From: Hybos culiciformis
Lineage: Eukaryota > Arthropoda > Insecta > Diptera > Hybotidae
Reading direction: 5' to 3'
NCBI GenBank assembly: GCA_964007475.1
Contig: OZ023275.1
Location: forward strand, 1,426,001 to 1,490,000
DNA length: 64,000 bases
The notes beneath the pieces are model-generated. The model was not told the DNA's origin. It saw nothing but the letters and a program-made list of their open reading frames with translations, and searched no databases. Below are positions 24,100 through 38,000 of this stretch, piece after piece; the first letter of the stretch is position 1; each line of letters begins with the position of its first letter. A program made the translations under genes and the position numbers.

Positions 24100-24267
24100 T
24101 TATGTCGCTGCTGCTGAATAGAAGAAATTTTAAACATAATAAATATATGTATTATTAAAAAATGTGCGTTTTTTTTTTTTGTTTGTTTTGTTTGTTGTAT
24201 TCTTTTTCTAACCTTGAAGTAAAAGTTCACCGGCCGGAATTGGCATAGTGTCTTTTTTTATTTGTGA
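24100..24267 (-). CDS. Candidate last two exons of a long-intron gene (unidentified)
   Basis: On the minus strand 24267-24213 (55 nt) follows a TATATTCCAG acceptor and ends at CTTCAAG|GTTAG. It reads SQIKKDTMPIPAGELLLQ in its only open frame. A second acceptor (TTCTATTCAG) at 24114 starts an exon at 24113 whose phase completes the split codon and gives AAAT then stop at 24100. Intron length would be 99 bp. The GC-rich CCGGCCGG core stands out from the A/T desert. Upstream exons would lie to the right and were not securely found. The protein family is unknown, and a chance combination is possible. Confidence 0.35.
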
Positions 24268-24599
24268 CTGGAATATATATAATAAAAAAAAAAAAATTGA
24301 ATAACTAAAATTTATTTTTTGTTTATTCTTTTTTTTTCATTTTTGTTTTCCAATTTTTTGTCTGCGTTTTTTTTTTTTTTTTTTTTTTGTATATTTTTGA
24401 TGAATAAGTTTTTGAACCATAATAATAAAACAATATAGGGTAATTATGTACATCGGATGCCGAACTTGTTTTTCAACTTTGCCAACTTATTTTTTTTTTT
24501 TTTCACTTAATAAAGTCTGAATTTCAGTTTTTGAAATTTCTGAAAAATTCAACTATGTATTTTTTAATTAAAGAAAATAATTGTACTTAACTTCAGAAA

Positions 24600-25110
24600 T
24601 ATATTAAATACTCTCAGGCATGTGCAACTCAATTGCGTGCCAGAGCCACTGAATAAATTTCGTACCTCGGCATGAGCCACATATAAAAAAACGAATGAAT
24701 AAAATAATAATTGTTTATTGGTTTTGATTTAATTCAGAATTTGTACTAGTAATTTAATTTAAAAATTGCAACATAAAACATAAGAAAATATAAAATAAAT
24801 CTACAAAAAATAAAAAAATAAATAAAAGTTAATGAGAATTTTGAGTATTTTTGCTTTGGCTCAATTTATTTAAATCAGGTGCAATTTTTGTTGTCCCAAG
24901 TTTATATTTATTACCTTTTCTTGCAAAACAAACAAATCATTGCCAGCTAATAAACATTTTTTAAAAATTAAAGCAAAACAAAAGTTCTTTTCGTACAAAA
25001 AAGAGCCACATATTACGTAAATCATGAGCCGCAGGAAATATTTCTTCGCCTCTTTAGAAAAAAAAATATCTCCGCAAAATTGGTGAATGTCCGGAAACCG
25101 ATGCAATTAC
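24600..25110 (-). mobile_element. Degraded hAT-like relic (CAGGCATGTGCAACTC end)
   Basis: The sequence CAGGCATGTGCAACTC at 24615 resembles the CAGGCATGGGCAAACT termini of a widespread hAT group. GAGCCACAT-like motifs repeat downstream (24650-24685, 24999-25035), as is usual near those ends. A broken minus-strand frame between 24870 and 25106 (KNFCFALIFKKCLLAGNDLF) could be transposase debris. The matching right terminus and target duplications were not found. Confidence 0.3.
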
Positions 25111-28100
25111 TCCCTACTCTCAACTTATTTATAAGTATATGAAGATAAAAATATTTTATATTTAAAAAAAAAAAATGTACATAAATAAAAAAAAATTAAT
25201 TATCATCAAGTTAATATATTTTATTTTTGTATTAAAATTTAATTTTTAATGCTTCGCTAAATAAAAAAAAAATCTGCTTTAAAAGTATGGGAACTACGTA
25301 CGTACCTTACCTACACATATGTTTTTAATATGTTAAAAAAATAAATTGAAAAAAAATATATACATTATAAATCGATATAAATATTGAATAACAAACGCAT
25401 TGTTAGCTGAGGTTATGAAAATCATTTCGTGATAGCATACTAAAGTAAAAAATATAAATTATGGAAAATGGAACGAATACTAAATTACTTTAAATTAACT
25501 TAAACAGGGTTCGGTAATATTAATTGTGAACTTATATGTTTTGGCAAAATAGAATGCTTCAATTATTATTTGAGGATCTTATGAAATTTTGAAGAAACTA
25601 AATATACTATTCAATATAAAATAATAATGTTAGCTATATCTATACTGTATTAAGTACAATGATGCAGTGTTCCCCCATACTCGAAGTGTACTTACAAAAT
25701 GGAAAAAAAAAAAAAATCAAAGTTTTAATTAAAAAAAAAAATTATAAAATTATAAAATGCATAAAGAAAAATGCATTATTGAAGGTAAACAATCAAAATT
25801 AACTTTGAAAATTAAAATTTTTTTTTTTTTAAATATAAACATTTAATTTATTTATAAAAATAAAATTATATATGCTTATATACTAATTTTAAAATTTTTG
25901 TTTTGACTTTTTGTTTATTATTTGTGCCAAATAAAAATATAGGTATAAATTAAAATGTTGGGGAAACAGTATATAGGTAGGTACTTAGTTTATTTGTATT
26001 TTTATAATAATCCTTGAATATTTTATACACATAATGTACACGTTAAAATTTTATGAAATTTTTTTTTTAGTTTGACATTTAAGTTCTTATAAGTATATAT
26101 AAAAAATTATAAACAAATTTATAAAATGCAGTTTAAAATTTTGATGATTTTTAATTTTAATTATATATACATTTACAGTATACCTATATAGTACTAATGC
26201 ACTATTTACAAAAAATCTAAATTTATTATTTATTTCAACGATTCAATGTACATAATATACGTATAATTATAATATATATTTCAACGATTTAAAAAAATTC
26301 AAATAATAACGCAAGTATGTATTACAAATTTAATACACCCCCGTAATATAACTTCATGAAAATGGACTACATAGAGCCAAATGAATAATGATATTGCAAA
26401 TTTTTGTTTTTACGAAATTTATTGACACAAAAAATAATATCAATTAGTTCAGTTTTTCTTGTTAAAAAATTATAATAACCATTTTATTAAATAAATAACA
26501 AATTTTCTTTTAACTTTTCTTTCCGAATTTTCAACAGAAAAGCAAAAATATTGATTTAAAAAAAAAAAAACAAAATAAAAATTCAGAATAATAAATTTGT
26601 AAAATAATAAAATTTGAAAGTTTTAATCGAAACATTGAATTTTTTATAAATTATATATTTTATTATATATACAAAAAAATGCATAAAGAAAAAAATAAAT
26701 TTGAATTCGTGCACAAAAAAGAAAAACGAAAAAACAAAAATTTAAACAATAAAAATTAATTTGCAAAATTTAAATTAAAAAATAAATTCTTATACATGCA
26801 TACTCGTATATTAATAATATACTTATATTTTTAATAATTAAAAATTTAGATTCGAAATAAATGAATTTTGTTTTGACTTCATTTCAAAAAGTTTTGATTT
26901 CAGAAGGAAATGCATTATTATTGTTCTCCAGTATACGAATGTTTTTTATTAGTAGACCAGAAAGTAATTGTTTACTAAATATTTAAGCAGCAAAACTTGT
27001 AAAAATTCTATTGCATTTTACTATTGTTTAGAATATTTTTTAATTATTTCCAAAATTGTTGAATTCATATGTTCACAGATATCAAGCTTTAAAACTCATC
27101 AGACTGATTCATTACAAAAGTTCTTTTCAAAAATTTAAATTTCATTAAATCTATTTTTAGATTCTGTGAGCTGTGTTGAAATATTATCTACTTCATGCCT
27201 TTGTTTGGGATATGATTTTCGAAGCAATGTTGTGGTTGTTATGATTTCATGATGCGATACAAAAATAATTCAATGTTAATTAATAAAAATGATTTTTACG
27301 TGCATTATTATTTATTCTCCAAATTTGAATCTTCAATAAAATGCTGTCATAAAAAATTACCCAATACTTAAATATTTTTAAAAATATATAAAGAATAAGT
27401 ATCTAATTAAAAAAAAAATTAAATTAGGGGAAGTAAGTTATTAACAGGGTTATTAATTAATTAAATTTTTCAACAATTACCCTATCATCAGTATAATATA
27501 TGTATATATGGTGTTATCAATTAAGTTTTATACATTTTAAGCTTTTTTTTTTTTTTTAAGTATGGAAATAAAATAGTATAGACTAGTAAATTAATAAAAA
27601 GTACATATAATTTACATATAAATGAAATAATTATTTGAAATGTCACATAACTACTTACTGAACAATAGAATGTAATTAAAGAAATAATAATTAAAGAAAA
27701 ATTATATGAAAGATTATTTATTATATACTTATATACTTTTAATTTTAATACACAGATAAACTCACATGATATTTTTAAATGATGTTAACCTATTATTAAA
27801 AATACAGATACTTTACTTCTAGTCAAAAGAAAATATGTAGGTACTTATATATTATAGAAAATATTTTTTATATGTTCAATAAATTACAATAAGTTCAGGA
27901 TTAAGCAATGTATAATTATAGAATAACATCATTATGTTCAGTTACATACTTACATGTACACTTAGTTTTCACATTCAACTTTCGCTTCTTTTCTGTTCTT
28001 TTTCTTTTTTAAAAACGCGTCTGTAATATTATTCAGTTTTTTTTTAATGTAGACAGAGGATTAAGAATAGCAGAAACAAAAAAAAAATATATATACTTAA

Positions 28101-28988
28101 GTAAAATAAATTGAAATCAGAATTTTTTTCACGAATCAATGATTGCATTCGAATTATAATTCTTTTTTTTTTTTCTCCTCTTTTTAATTTAAAAATTGTA
28201 TATTACTATATTGTCAAGGCTAATCCACTTATTATTTTTTATTTATAAATAAAATTGAAGAAAATTTTACACATTATCAATCTGTGGAAATCGAAAAAAA
28301 AAATTTTAATTTTCAGTTTGTTCTAAAGAATCTAAAGCATGTTTTATGGGTGTGTAACTTTTTTTTTTATCGTTCTGAAACCGTAGTTGCACTTTTATTA
28401 TTACAAAAATTAATTTTTTTTTAATCTACTTTATTATACACTGTAAACACTTTTTTGTAGCCTTATAAATTGAAATTAGTAAAAAATCTTGGCCAAATAA
28501 TAATATACAAAATATTTAACAACCCTAAGTTCAATGCCAGAGCAACTTAACACTTGAAAGTTAATAATTTTTATTTTATTTTTTATAGACGGTATAGCTA
28601 GGTACTTGATTACAATAAGCTGGCAAATTAACAACTAAGTATACACTTACTTACTTTATTATTTAGTATTTATTTTTAAATTTTCTGATGTGTTACGCAT
28701 ATTAAATATTGCACAATTATGCTTATTATAAAAGCTAATATTGTTATTTAAAATTGAAATTGAAAGGGAAAAAATATATGTACTTAATTTATTTATTTTT
28801 TTTTCTAAAAAGAAGAATTGATCAATGAAAATCGTTTGTTTTTAAAATTTTAATATTATTTTTTCTCTCAAATATAGGTACCAAAAAAAAAAAAAACAGA
28901 ATAACAAACGAACCAATCATAAGAATATGTTAGACAAAATAAAAATCTCTAAATTAACAATAGTTTGGTGTTGTTTAAATGATGTTTT
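25111..28988. other. A/T-rich non-coding DNA with one doubtful coding-like patch
   Basis: Nothing definite was found. At 27140-27260 both strands are open for about 35 codons in complex sequence, and a TTTTTAG acceptor-like site precedes the plus-strand reading. Because neither strand has both ends supported, no exon is called. Confidence 0.4.
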
Positions 28989-29093
28989 TTATTTGAAAGA
29001 GATCCATTTTGTGGCCACCGGGCACGGTTCGTCATATGACACTACATTACAACATACTATTAGTACTCCAGAGTTACAATTAAACATGATAGT
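28989..29093 (-). CDS. Candidate terminal exon of an unidentified gene
   Basis: A run of T ending in TTTTAG on the minus strand is followed by 34 codons open in a single frame and a TAA. The stop overlaps an AATAAA hexamer. The end of the peptide reads VVSYDEPCPVATKWISFK. GC content is well above the flanks, with GTGCCCGGTGGCCAC as core. The other two frames are closed. If real it is an alternative 3' exon (phase 0) of a minus-strand gene with long introns. No homologue was recognised. Confidence 0.3.
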   Translation of the reverse strand, partial: TIMFNCNSGVLIVCCNVVSYDEPCPVATKWISFK

Positions 29094-32000
29094 CTAAAAA
29101 AAAAAAAAGAAGTAAATATTTAAAATGCTCGCTTGAAAAATTGTCAAAAATAGACAATGATCGCCGCTTGTTCTTACAGCAATTATTATTAACTATTAAA
29201 CTTGTTATCTTTAGTTTAATTCAACTATTTGTAACAATTTCATAAGTTTTTGCAAAAAACAACCCAATTCCCAGCTTCTGTGGTTTACAAACATTTTTTT
29301 TTTTACAGAACACACTTGTTCATAAAGCATAACCAAAAAAACTGAAGACGTAAATATAATTTTTTCAATACAAAATATAAATAATTATATTTAATTTGCC
29401 TTGAAACAATTGAAAAAATTAATAGTTAACTATATTTTTAATCTATACTGTTAGTTGAAATAAAAAAGAAGAATCTCTTTACTTTTAAATTGATTAAAAC
29501 GATCTAGAAATATTTTTCTTCTCCTAAGTAAGTATGTGATATTAATTTTATATTGTTGCAATTTTGTAATATTCAATATTCTTCATCTTTTATATATAAA
29601 TTAATAACTAAGTATTATTTAGGCTTGCACTATTTAATTGTATGTACATAAAGAATGTAAATTTGTAAGTTTAATTGTTTTATATGACATAAGTATTTAA
29701 TTATAAATAAATTTTCAATTGATAAAAATAGAAATCAAGAAGAAAATTTTGTGATTCATATTATATACATATATGTAGTTATATGGGTCAATTAAATTTA
29801 ATAAATATAATAGTTGATTTCTTTTTATATTTGTAACATGTAAGTCTTAAACTAAAAAATGTCTCTATAATATTATATTGATTATTTTGTTGAATTATAT
29901 TCAATATAGAATTCAATATAAATAAAGGGGTTAAACTAAAAGCGGCTAACTAAAAAAAAAAAAAATTATAAAAAACAATATTAATCGAAAATATAATTTA
30001 ACTAATCCAAAAAAAAAAAAAAGATTATAAAAACTCGAATACGAAGTACGAAATGTTCTATATTTCAAGTTATTGATATTGTGTATATTGATTAAAGAGA
30101 CATAATGCAGACACTTATTGAAATAATTCAATCGTTATCGATTTTCTATTTTTTATTTTCAAGTATGTACAAACATCATTAAATACTCATATATACGATA
30201 CTCATCTATTGTCATTATTTTGATTAAATTGATTGTTACTTTACTTTATTCATAACTTATTTTTTTTACGGAGCCATAATAAACAGTAGGTACGCTACCT
30301 ATAATAAAAAAAAACAAATTAATACTTGTAAATCAAAAATCAATGAAATCCGTAGTAAAAAAAAATACAAATATTATTTTAGGTTTACAATCAAAATATT
30401 GATAAATTAAATAAACATTATGTATTTGCTTATCGCTGCAAAATAACATATATTTTTTTTAAAGAACTTTATTTACTTACCTACAAATAGGGAGTATGAA
30501 AATAAGTCAAATTCAAAATGTTTTCACGATATTATGTAAATTCAACTTGTATTAAGTAAATATTAGGCTTACGAATACACTTCAATCAGCACCGTCATAA
30601 ATTTCAAGCCCTCTACAAAGTATAAAAACAAATACATTTAAAGCATCTTGTAGGCATAAAAATCATAAAAAATCAAAATTCTTATAGAAAACATAAAAGA
30701 TTGGTCTATAAAATAACAAAAAAAAAAAAACCATAATTTAATTATTGCTTTCAATTTATAAAATAATTAGTTAATATTAATTTTTACAAAAAAAACAAAA
30801 ATCGAATGCATTGAAATTTGCTTCAATCCCTTTTTATAATTTCATTAAAATTTATTTGTTACGATTTCATTGCTACAAGATTTTGTTTTTTTTTTCATAT
30901 ATATACAAGACGGCTTGAAATTTATGTCAGTGTAGCTACAATCAATTCAAATTAAATTAGTCATCAGAAATATACTTATGACTCCGATTTATATAAATCT
31001 ATGCAACCCACAGAAAAATTCTTAGATATATCTTTAATAATATTAAACTACTTATAAGTATCTACTTAATATCTGATTTTTTTTTTTTAACTTTGGCGAG
31101 TCAGTAACCTTGGACTAAGATGGTAGAGATAGTATTTTCAATCAGAATTTAAGTCTGTTTCTCTATACCTATTATAACTAGAAATACAGAACTGATAATA
31201 AAAAAATGTTTTAGGAATATTTTCTAGTTACATAAGTACTTATGTTAAAGTAATATAATACATATTGTACTGTAAGTATATTTAGAATATAATACAGAAA
31301 GAGATATAGAATAATATTTTCTTGAAAATATTTTTTATAATAGTAATAAATAAAATATATGGTAATATAAAACATAGGTTAGATTTTTATAGTTACTTAC
31401 TTATGTAAATTGAATGTTAGGTATATGATTTTTTTTTTATTGATCGGAAAGGAAATTAAAAGCATTTTATGTAAAAAAAAAAAAAAAGAAAAGAATCAAA
31501 TCAGAAATAAAAAACTTTCATTTAATGAGAAATCAATAAGTAATTTATTTTTTGTATTTATAATATATCTTTTCTACATTATAATTTGGTATTCTCATAG
31601 AATAAATGTAAGTAATTCACAAGGTTAATTTAACAGCGCACCGACAGGGATATAAATTTTCTTTTGTACTCAGGCTGCTATAACATAATTGTTCAAATTA
31701 AGAATTAACATAGAACAGATAAGTAGTAAAGCTTCAAAAATAAATTGGAAAGAAAACAATTTTTGATTGTACATATAAATCATCGAGGTATAAAGTATAA
31801 ACTTATAATTCATATATGTATTATAAAAAAACCACCTAAGTACTAATTTAAGTAAGTTTAGTTAAACCTTGTTTAATCAATAAGCCATTAACTTAAGTAT
31901 TTATTTTAATTTTGTTTTGATGGATTCATTCAAAATGCAATATTTATTTTCAGTTGCTTATTTTTAAAAAGTAATTTAATTCTTATCATTCTAAGCGAAG

Positions 32001-35000
32001 TGTCAATAAGTAAACAGTTGCGGCAAAAATAAAGTTGTAAATGTAGACTTAATCGCTGGTAAATATAAGCTAAAATTTTAATCAATAATGTCATATACCG
32101 CATGTCTGGCGTAGGTCAGAGAATAATTAAATCAAGTCAATTCAATATACTTAATATAAATATAAAGTACTAAGGGGCGTCAAATAAATATATATATATG
32201 GATTATTTTTTATTAAGAACATTATTATTATAAAAATGCATGGCATAATTGTATTTAAAAAAAAAAACAAAAATTGTCAAACAGTGATAACACTATTTTC
32301 AGTAAGAACTATAGAGACTGGGATTTGTTCAAGAAATAAATTTTTTAAATTTATTTATACTATTATAATGTAGAATCTAGTAAATTTATTTTTAGAGTTT
32401 ACATTTTGATAAAACTTCTGCTATCAGTTTTCTTATTATTTTTATCTTTTATTTTAACATTATAACCAAAATTTTATGCTTAGTCTAAGAATTTTAATAA
32501 TAAGTTCCTATCTAAGTATATTGTATATTAAGTATTTTTTTTCTGTAAGCATTTAGCAGTGGGTGGTCGGAAGAGCAATTAAAAAAATACTTATAAGAAA
32601 TATTATATACTTATAGTTGAAAGATAAAAAAAAAATAAAAATAAAGATAAAGATAAGATAAATTTGAAAATTGGGTCCAATAAACAAATAAATATTATAA
32701 CATGCTAATAGTATTATACTGAAAATATTTCTTTTAGAGAAAATTAAACAAAATTTCTATTTCAATTGTGATGTGATTAAAATTGTGAAAAAATTAAAAA
32801 CATTTTAATTTGTATATTTTGTAGACCGGAAAAGAAACTAGTAATTGAATTGCAAAATACCGGAAAATGATAAAAAAATAAAAAAATAAAAATTTTACTT
32901 TTTGCTCTCGTTATGATTCATACTAGGAATCATATACTTATATAAGAAAAATCATATTTTTTTAAAAAAAAAAAAAATAAAAACAAATTTTTTTTTCTCT
33001 GAAACTCTTGGCAATGTAAAATAAAATAAAATCCCTGCATAATAATGTATATATAGTACCTATACCTAACTAACTAACTTATGTATAAGAGTATAATAAG
33101 TATATGTATATTTACCGACTGCGCAAAAATTTAATCAATAAACCAATGTTAGACATTACCTATCGAAAAAGTTTTGTTTTGTTTTTTGGAAATTATTTTA
33201 TTTATTCATAATTCATAAAATTTCAATGTTAAAATTTGGGCTGTTTATATAAGTTTGATTTTTAGGTTTTTCGTTCAAGTTAAGTTCTAAGAATAAAAAA
33301 AATTACGTCCATATTTGGTGTTCTCAGATGTACCTATCTATAGTTTATTGAAAAGGTTACAAAAAAAATTGATAGTCTGTAGGTGTAGAAAATGCCAAAA
33401 ATTAAATTAATTTTATTAATTTTTTTGTAATTAAAGTAAACCAAAATTTTCGTATACATATATTAAAATCATTAAGGACTTCTATTTTCTTCATATGCTC
33501 GTCTCTGTGTGCAATACATTCACGGAAAATTTCTAGAGCTTTTAAAAAAAATAACAAAACAAAAATCTAAGTATAAATTATTCGTGAATATTTTAAATTT
33601 GTATAGTACCTACATAATGTAAGTAATAGTTTTTTTTTTTTATTTTAACTTTCAGGAGTTCAAGGTAATAAAAAAAAAAGTTAAGAAAATATTATTGTTT
33701 TATCGATTGAAATAATAATAATAAAAATTAGTAAATGGTATATACCCGCTTTCCTGATATAAAATAAAAAAATATGAACAAATGAATTTGAAGCAAAATA
33801 AAATTTTTTATAGAAAAATCGAAGAAAGGAAAATATATATTTTTTTTTCATTGAATTGATTTTTTAAGTTATAAATCCGTATATTGTATCCGGAGATTGG
33901 TTTTTGATTAAAAAAATTAGATCTAAATAAAACTACAAACATGAATTTTAGATACATTTATTCTTTAATAATACTTATGTTCAAATTTTTATTTTAAATT
34001 ACTTAAAATAATTTTTTAATGTCTAGGGTAATCAAATCACCATAATCTTGAATTCACTGTTTTGCGTATTAATTTTGTTCTGTTAACTTATTCTAATAAT
34101 GACTCATAAGTAGGTATACTTTTTTTTAAAGTTTTTTAGTAACTCTCAACCACTCTCAACAATATAACATTTTGGCAGGCGGCGGTCGTGAATTCACAAA
34201 CATTATATAGTATATACATATATATATATTATGCAATATGCATAAATGGTATACAGATACAATAGTGAAATTATATACTCTATCATATGGTTTTTGACAT
34301 TCGAATGAAAAAAAGGATATTTTTGTTGTGTTGTGTGCACTTATGCTATATAGATACTATATATATATCATTAACATGTATAACATATTCACCCTCTGCA
34401 TTGAAAACAAAAAAGGTGGCAAACTGATATCAACAGAAAGTTGAAGAATGGCTATGAATTATGATCTTCTATGTATGTAAGTAATCTGTGCTAAAAAAAT
34501 GGTTAAATGTAAACAATTACAAACAATAAAATATTATATATAACACAATTAATCATAGTAAATACATATATTGTATATAATTATATATGTACCTATAAAT
34601 GTGTAAGTACATGTTACAATTAAAATTTTTGTATGTACATAATAGTAGGTACATAATATAAAGTTCAATTACCTATATTTATAACTGGCAAATAATAATA
34701 ATAATAATCAGATATGTAATGTTTAAGTTAAAAGAAGAAAAGGAAAAACTTTTTTTTTTTTTTTTTAGTTACATAAAGCACGGATTAGTCATTCAATAAT
34801 TGAACCAACTGGCATCAATCTAATTTTTCATTTTTTCCTTAAATTTTTCTGTAAAAAACACTTTGACAGGTAGGTATACTGGATTTTTTATGTTTTATGG
34901 AGCATTCATTCTGTTTCACGGCAAATGAACGAATCAAATTTTGCTATCAAGTACCTACTTCAACTTGATAGATTTTATTTGAGAACACATGCAGATCAGA

Positions 35001-38000
35001 TCTAAGAGATTTACATAAATGTAAGAGGTTACATAATATTCTAATTTTATAATAAAATCCACAGGATCAAAAACATTAGAAAGAAAAGGACCTTAAATTT
35101 TATTTAAATGAAATTTATTTTAGATTTATAACATTTGGATAAAATGAAACCAAAATTTCAATAATTTTTGTGAAAAAAAAAAAAAACAAAAAAAAAAATT
35201 GTATACGATTTATTTATTTTTCCTGGGTGTGACTCGATAATATTAAAATAAAAAAAAGGACATTTTCTACTTCGTATCTGTTGAAGGAAAAAACGTTGTT
35301 GTAACTTCTATATATTCACTTGTTTAAAATGTCCAAATAGCGCCTCCTATGTCAAAAATTTGTACCGATAAGTATATAATATACATTTGTAAATAACCTG
35401 TATATAGTATATAGGCACTTACCTAGGTAATAAGGTATTCAAAATAATTACGATATTAATTATTGAAAGTAACTAGATACCTACAAATATTGGACATACA
35501 TATTGTGGCCTCAATATTGTTTTTCTTCTAAACCGATTATAAATAGGCAGATACCTGGGATGGTAGGGGGTAACTTATTGCTTTTTCCTAAGGAGCGTTT
35601 AAGTCGATGAATTTCATGTTTTAACTTACACAATGAATATTTCGAAAGTGCATTGTGAACACACTACTTTCATACAATTTTTAATTTGCAATTATGCACA
35701 TTCTACAGACTCCGAATGCAAAAAAAAAAACAAACAAAAAAATGCAAAAATAAAAAAAAAATAAATATAAAATCTTCTGTATCTGTGAGTGAAAATACTG
35801 AAAATAAGATTATTTTAGCAAAGCAATGCAATTATTTTGATTTTTTTTTTTTTTTTAACATTCACCTAGATAAAATAAAAAAAAAAGAAAAAATAATCTT
35901 AAAATTAGCTGAAAAGAATAAATTTAATTTTGTTAAAAAAAAAAAACAAACTAAACTTACATTTTTGTGTGAATTTATAAATTATTATATTATTTTAATT
36001 TTGTATGAAAATTCCTTCTTTTTTTCAATATTTTCTTGAATTAAAGTTTTTCTTTGATGAAAATCCTTTAATTTTTATTTATTTTAAAAATAAAATATTT
36101 CATAAATATAATAAACTTTTTCCTTTTGAATAAAAATTAAATTATTTTATTTTTCTCCAAAAAAAAAAAAAAAAAATTCGCGCGCTTGGTTCTTTTCCTT
36201 TTTTTTAATTTTTTTTTTTTTTTCTGATTGTGAACTCCAGTGAAGACGGCAAACTTGTTTCTTTTGTTCTCCGGCTTTTTGAAAAAAAAAAAATTTAATT
36301 ATTTTTTTTTTGTAAAACGTAAAGCGAGGTATTTTATTTAATTTTTTTTTTCTTGTTGTTTTATAAATTTTGCTAAATTAATGTTAGACTTTAGATTTAC
36401 ACACAAAAAAAAAATTATATAAATTTTTTTTCATAAACTTTTATTTGATAAATAATTTTTTTTTTTTCTTGTAATCTTGTTGTAAATTATAAAATATGTG
36501 GGAAACAACAAAATAAAGATTAACCGGAGAACAAGAAAGAACTACTGATTGACATTTTTTTTGCTTTTTTTTGAAAATGATAAAATGACAAACGAAAAAA
36601 ATTTTTTTACCAACATTCAACAATGCCAACAAAATTTTATTTCATTTTTAGCATTATTGCTTTTATTTACAAAGTGGTAACACTGTTAAAGCTTTTGTTT
36701 TGTTTTTTTTTGTTCGAAAATAAAGCTTGCTGTTTAATGCTTTGCAGAAACAATTCTGCAGTGGTGTGGTTATATGATGAAGGTTGAAAATTCAATTTTC
36801 GAAAAAGGAAAAAACTGTCGGTAACTTTTTTTTGAAAATTTTTCTAAAATTTTTTTTCAATTTAAAGTTTGGGAGTTTTCGGTAAGGGTAATTTTAAATT
36901 TTTTTTTTAACGATATGGCGGGAATTTTATTTTATTATTAAGTGTTGTGCAACTATCGTTATTTTTAACTCAATTTACATAAAAGAAAGAAAAAAACGGA
37001 AAGCTTCACGAACTTAGTATGATATTATAGACCGATAGACGGATTCAAAGTTCTCTTAACTTGAATTGACAAACTGAATATATTTTTCGTCTGTAGTGTT
37101 GTTGAAAGTTTTTTTTCAACCTTTTTAATATTGTTTTCGAAGATCAGTTCATTATATATAAATTCATCTAAAAACCTCAACAAAATTAAAATTTAGTGAA
37201 CTGATGACTTTACTTCATATTTTTATTTTACAATAAATAGATAAATAATGTAGGTATAGATTTTGAAATAAAACAGAACCACCAACAGAATGAGAATCCC
37301 ATACATTTTGCCCCAGAATTTATTCTGGAGTAGAAATTCAGCTATAGAATTACGTGTTTGTCGCAAGAATTTTAACATTTAGTCTTAAACATAGAAACAA
37401 TGAAATTACTTTTCTGATTCTGTTTCTTTTAAGGTCTGGTTTATGGAAAAACGTCCTTTCTTTTTTGCTATTTTACACATTAGTTTTTGCTATTTTACTT
37501 TATAGAATTCTAAAAGCGAAAAAAAAAATGTAAAAAAAACATTCAGTTACATGTTGTACAAGTTGAATGAATTTAATCAATTTCTGGGCTGATGAGTTAG
37601 TTCAATTTAGATTTTGATGAGTTTTTTGTAGTTCTCTTGGAAGACCTCTTAAATATTACATATGGCGTCTAAGTTAAAAAAGGGGTAAATAAGTATTTCA
37701 GCATGCTATAAAAATAACTTTGTAAAAATTTGATGAACAGTTTCCTGTTCAATTATTAATTATTTCTAATACTCAAAATGTTTCAATTTTGTTTAAGTTA
37801 CGGTAGGAAAACCAATACATATAATATATAAAACAAAATACAAAAAAAAAATCTTAGTTATTATACGTTAATAATAAAGAAATCCATTATCCTTGATCTT
37901 AAAAATATTTTCATAACATAAACATTAAATGGAGCAATAAAATTTGTTAAGAACTTTTTTAATACATTTTTTTTTTTTCGTTACTTTATCGCTTTTTAAT

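Noticed and set aside
27140..27260. Coding-like patch open on both strands
   Set aside because: The minus reading lacks any acceptor and ATG; the plus reading has an acceptor but no supporting exon. Too weak to annotate.
35686..36039. 117-codon plus-strand ORF
   Set aside because: Almost entirely Lys/Asn/Phe from A and T homopolymers.
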